NCBI GenBank assembly: GCA_902782625.1
Contig: CACZNZ010000600.1
Location: 1 to 9,239, forward strand
Direction: 5' to 3'
Length of the DNA: 9,239 bases
Source of the DNA: an uncultured Lachnospiraceae bacterium
Lineage (GTDB): Bacteria; Bacillota; Clostridia; Lachnospirales; Lachnospiraceae
Numbering within the stretch: position 1 is the stretch's first letter; every line of letters starts with the position of its first letter. The notes beneath the pieces were generated by a model. The model was not told the origin of the DNA, searched no databases, and worked only from the letters and a program-made list of their open reading frames with translations. Positions 7,206 through 9,239 of the stretch are shown piece after piece. A program made the translations under genes and the position numbers.

Positions 7206-9137
7206 CAGAGATCCTCCCTGGAAGATAGCTATAGTGCCTCAGCCTCCGGGAGACCACAGTATTCTGATACGATTATTCAAGAAAGTTCGGACAGAAGTAC
7301 TCCGTCTGCCGGATCGCATTTGCTCAGTAAAGGATTCCAATCGCAGGATCTCTCTTTGGAGCAAAAAAAGCTTAAAAACAGAGAGAAGTCTTCTGGAGGT
7401 ATACATCAGGCTGGTTCAAAATCCGGCAGAGGAAAGCATCTCTTGGTGGTAGCTTTAGTTTTTGTTCTCCTGGCAGGCGCAGGCCTGTTTGCTCTGAATG
7501 CAGGGAAGGAAGAACTGTATAACGGTACTCTCATCATGAAGAAAAATGATGATGTTTTTGAAATTCAGGAGGGGCTCCCTGAGCCGGAGCCTGAAACTTA
7601 CCAGATTGAGCCTGACATGGAATCAACAGAGAGTCAGGAATATACTGAACAAATAGAAATCGATGAGATCCATTTCCCTGGAGAAGTACTTCGTAAGTAT
7701 GTTAGGGAACAATTTGATACCGACAATGATGGCTCTCTCAGCATTAATGAACGAGATGTTGCTACGGAGATTCGATATTTTGGAAATGATGAAATCGATT
7801 CCCTCAAAGGCATTGAATACTTCCCTAATCTGGCTGTGCTTTGCTGTGGGTTTCACTGTTATCTGACAGAACTGGATGTCAGTCGAAACACTCATCTGGT
7901 TGAATTAGACATAAGTGGGTCGGTAGGAGAAAGGCAGCCTTTGTCAGTGCTTGATACCAGTAAGAATATAGAGCTTCTCAGACTCAGGTGTTCATATTCC
8001 AGAATCACGTCTCTGGATGTCAGTAATAACACACATTTACAAGCATTGGACTGCGACTTCAATAAATTGACAGAACTCGATGTAAGTCATAACCTGGTTC
8101 TGGAGAATCTGGATTGTTCATATAATGACACCATTACAACCCTGAATCTTCCGGCAAACAGCCCTTTGCAGAGATTAAGCTGCTCGAACAACAAGCTGGA
8201 GGAATTGAATCTTACAGGCCTTAGTGAACTCATATTTTTATGCTGCGATCATAATCAAATAAAGGAAATCGATATCAGCATGTGTCCTGATCTTGTTAAT
8301 ACCGTTCGCAATGGCACACGGGAAAATTTTCTGGGAATCCATCGTTATCGAGTGGATGATGATAACCGTGGATTATGGATTGATCCAAAGGTCACTTTTT
8401 TGGGAGCAGACATCATTAATGAATCTGTTCTGTCGGTTCCCACTGAAACAGGGAGTATTACATCTTCTCCGAAACCTCAGGTTACACCGCGCAAGATCTC
8501 ACAACATGGTTATGCTGAACAGAATAATATAGGCGCAGAACCCAAAGTGAGTGCTGAGAAAGCTCGGGAACTGGACCAAACTGCCAGGACACTTTTTAAT
8601 GCTTATTGCGAGGAACATCAGGGATATCAGTGGCGTACTTTTTTTGATATCGATGGCGACGGAATTTCAGAGATGTTTCTAAGGGAAAAACCTTTGCGAG
8701 ATAACGATGAAGTATGCTTATGTACTCTTTCACCAGACGGAGCGAGCCTGACAGTATGTACACTCATGAGCAAATATATGCCGATAGCATATGATGCGGT
8801 TAATGCAGGTGTTGTTGGAGAAGTCGGCGGGAGTGGCGCGGCAACCTACTGTGTGTTGACTGTTGTGGACCGGCAGCCCTTCGCCTGGTACATCGGTAAG
8901 GAACAAATCTTTACGGAGAACAACCCTGATTTTCGCTATTATTGTTACGGAGAACCGGCAGAAATATATCAGAACGGGTATGTGGCATATAAAAGTGGCT
9001 ATATGCCGGACGATTTCGGTAATCCTGTCGCAAATATAAACTTTTTTGAGAATTACGCCATAACAGAAGAAGAATTCGAAGAATACGCTGCATGGTTCCA
9101 AGCTTGTGACCCCCTTGTTATGGAAATGATATATTAA
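6294..9137 (+). CDS. Transmembrane Hanks-type Ser/Thr protein kinase with EF-hand, LRR and DxDGDG-containing ectodomain
   Basis: A complete 947-residue receptor-like kinase, paralogous to the gene before it. Cytoplasmic kinase domain, residues 17-304: glycine loop GEGSYGKV (22-29), K46, probable helix-C E84, HRD with D163, N168, DFG D181 and APE (205-207), so catalytically intact and of RD type. A polar juxtamembrane region (305-380) ends in basic residues before one membrane helix (382-401), giving N-in/C-out topology. Outside are an acidic stalk (about 428-458), a canonical EF-hand loop D475-E486, about seven LRRs of the LDVS-x-N-x-x-L-x-x-LDC type (504-670), a linker, and a C-terminal domain (about 750-947) with a D-I-D-G-D-G loop at 785-790. 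The start matches the paralogue (MNGQY), although no good Shine-Dalgarno precedes it. With a 22-base gap, translation is probably coupled to the upstream gene. Two TAA codons in a row end it. Ligand and substrates are unknown. Confidence 0.95.
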   Translation: MNGQYRIGDVVLNNWTLVKLLGEGSYGKVYEARRKDFAGEYRSAIKIITVPHSKAEINEALSEGMTEESVSRYFRNVVEEISREFALMAQLKAHVNIVTYEDHEVIEHPDGIGWDIIIRMELLTPFTSVLKSGVLSQAEIIRFGIDMCKALEACQNCHIIHRDIKPDNIFCSPDGNYKLGDFGVARTLERTSGGLSRKGTYNYMAPEVYRDEPYGLTVDIYSLGVVMYRLLNNNRLPFLPEPPAEIRLTDREKALARRMGGEEIPYPSNDSGRLADIVLKACEYDAGHRYTNPTEMREDLESVLQRSSLEDSYSASASGRPQYSDTIIQESSDRSTPSAGSHLLSKGFQSQDLSLEQKKLKNREKSSGGIHQAGSKSGRGKHLLVVALVFVLLAGAGLFALNAGKEELYNGTLIMKKNDDVFEIQEGLPEPEPETYQIEPDMESTESQEYTEQIEIDEIHFPGEVLRKYVREQFDTDNDGSLSINERDVATEIRYFGNDEIDSLKGIEYFPNLAVLCCGFHCYLTELDVSRNTHLVELDISGSVGERQPLSVLDTSKNIELLRLRCSYSRITSLDVSNNTHLQALDCDFNKLTELDVSHNLVLENLDCSYNDTITTLNLPANSPLQRLSCSNNKLEELNLTGLSELIFLCCDHNQIKEIDISMCPDLVNTVRNGTRENFLGIHRYRVDDDNRGLWIDPKVTFLGADIINESVLSVPTETGSITSSPKPQVTPRKISQHGYAEQNNIGAEPKVSAEKARELDQTARTLFNAYCEEHQGYQWRTFFDIDGDGISEMFLREKPLRDNDEVCLCTLSPDGASLTVCTLMSKYMPIAYDAVNAGVVGEVGGSGAATYCVLTVVDRQPFAWYIGKEQIFTENNPDFRYYCYGEPAEIYQNGYVAYKSGYMPDDFGNPVANINFFENYAITEEEFEEYAAWFQACDPLVMEMIY
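7716..7751 (+). other. EF-hand calcium-binding loop
   Basis: Residues 475-486 read D-T-D-N-D-G-S-L-S-I-N-E. Asp occupies positions 1, 3 and 5, Gly position 6, a hydrophobic residue position 8 and Glu position 12, a textbook EF-hand loop. The preceding FPGEVLRKYV helix and following LRRs form an arrangement often seen in clostridial LRR surface proteins, where the pair caps the LRR solenoid. Confidence 0.8.
7803..8303 (+). repeat. Leucine-rich repeats, LDVS/LDC type (about seven units)
   Basis: Residues 504-670 carry units of about 21 residues with the pattern L-x-x-LDVS-x-N-x-x-L-x-x-L-x-C-x-x-N-x-L. One unit (around 535-555) holds a short insertion, and the last is degenerate. This is an internalin-like class, different from the 23-residue BspA class in the neighbouring kinase. 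Confidence 0.85.
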
Positions 9138-9239
9138 TAAGGTGATTGATTAACTCTCTCGGTGAACGAGACCACAGCATAATCTGAGAGGAACAGCAGA
9201 AAGACTTTAGTGTAGAAACGTTGTTGAATGCCTGAAAAA
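9138..9239. other. Downstream non-coding stretch, no supported gene
   Basis: It contains a second in-frame TAA (9138-9140), an AAGGTGA run (9139-9145) not followed by a usable frame, a small perfect inverted repeat (TCTCG/CGAGA, 9157-9161 and 9167-9171, 5-base loop) with no T-tract, and a CATAAT (9178-9183) without a convincing -35. An ATG at 9228 opens a frame (Met-Pro-Glu-Lys) that runs off the end, but no good ribosome binding site precedes it, so it might or might not be the next gene. Confidence 0.4.

Noticed and set aside
9157..9171. Inverted repeat after the last gene as an intrinsic terminator
   Set aside because: Only a 5-bp stem and no following T-tract.

Overview
The window looks like a piece of a mid-GC Clostridia genome, most likely a gut Lachnospiraceae/Oscillospiraceae-type bacterium. 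The reasons are indirect: Hanks-type kinases with this particular N-terminal lobe, DUF6273-like modules, Thr/Pro linkers, BspA-type leucine-rich repeats and Cys-x2-Cys 'GH' repeats are a combination typical of large surface proteins of gut Firmicutes. No rRNA, tRNA or housekeeping gene is present to fix the taxon.

Layout: three large genes, all on the + strand and tightly packed. (1) 1-2127 is the 3' part of a gene that began upstream. It carries two DUF6273-like modules followed by two copies of an unrecognised beta-rich module. (2) 2165-6271 is a complete 1368-residue transmembrane Ser/Thr protein kinase. Its ectodomain is a Thr/Pro stalk, an array of eight Cys/His repeats, one DUF6273-like module, one copy of the same beta-rich module, and nine BspA-type LRRs. 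(3) 6294-9137 is a complete 947-residue transmembrane Ser/Thr kinase. It is clearly a paralogue of gene 2 in its catalytic domain, but its ectodomain is unrelated: an acidic stalk, an EF-hand loop, internalin-like LRRs and a C-terminal domain with a DxDGDG loop. Intergenic gaps are 37 and 22 bases, so the three probably form one operon. The last 102 bases hold no supported gene.

How they may work together: both complete proteins have an N-in/C-out topology, with an intact RD-type kinase inside and a long repeat-rich receptor-like region outside. The kinase halves are about 70% identical by eye, while the outer halves differ almost completely, and gene 1 shares outer modules with gene 2. I read this as an array of receptor kinases that keep one signalling output and vary the sensor by shuffling modules. 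Ligands and phosphorylation targets cannot be read from the sequence. No PP2C phosphatase, FHA protein or PASTA domain is visible here.
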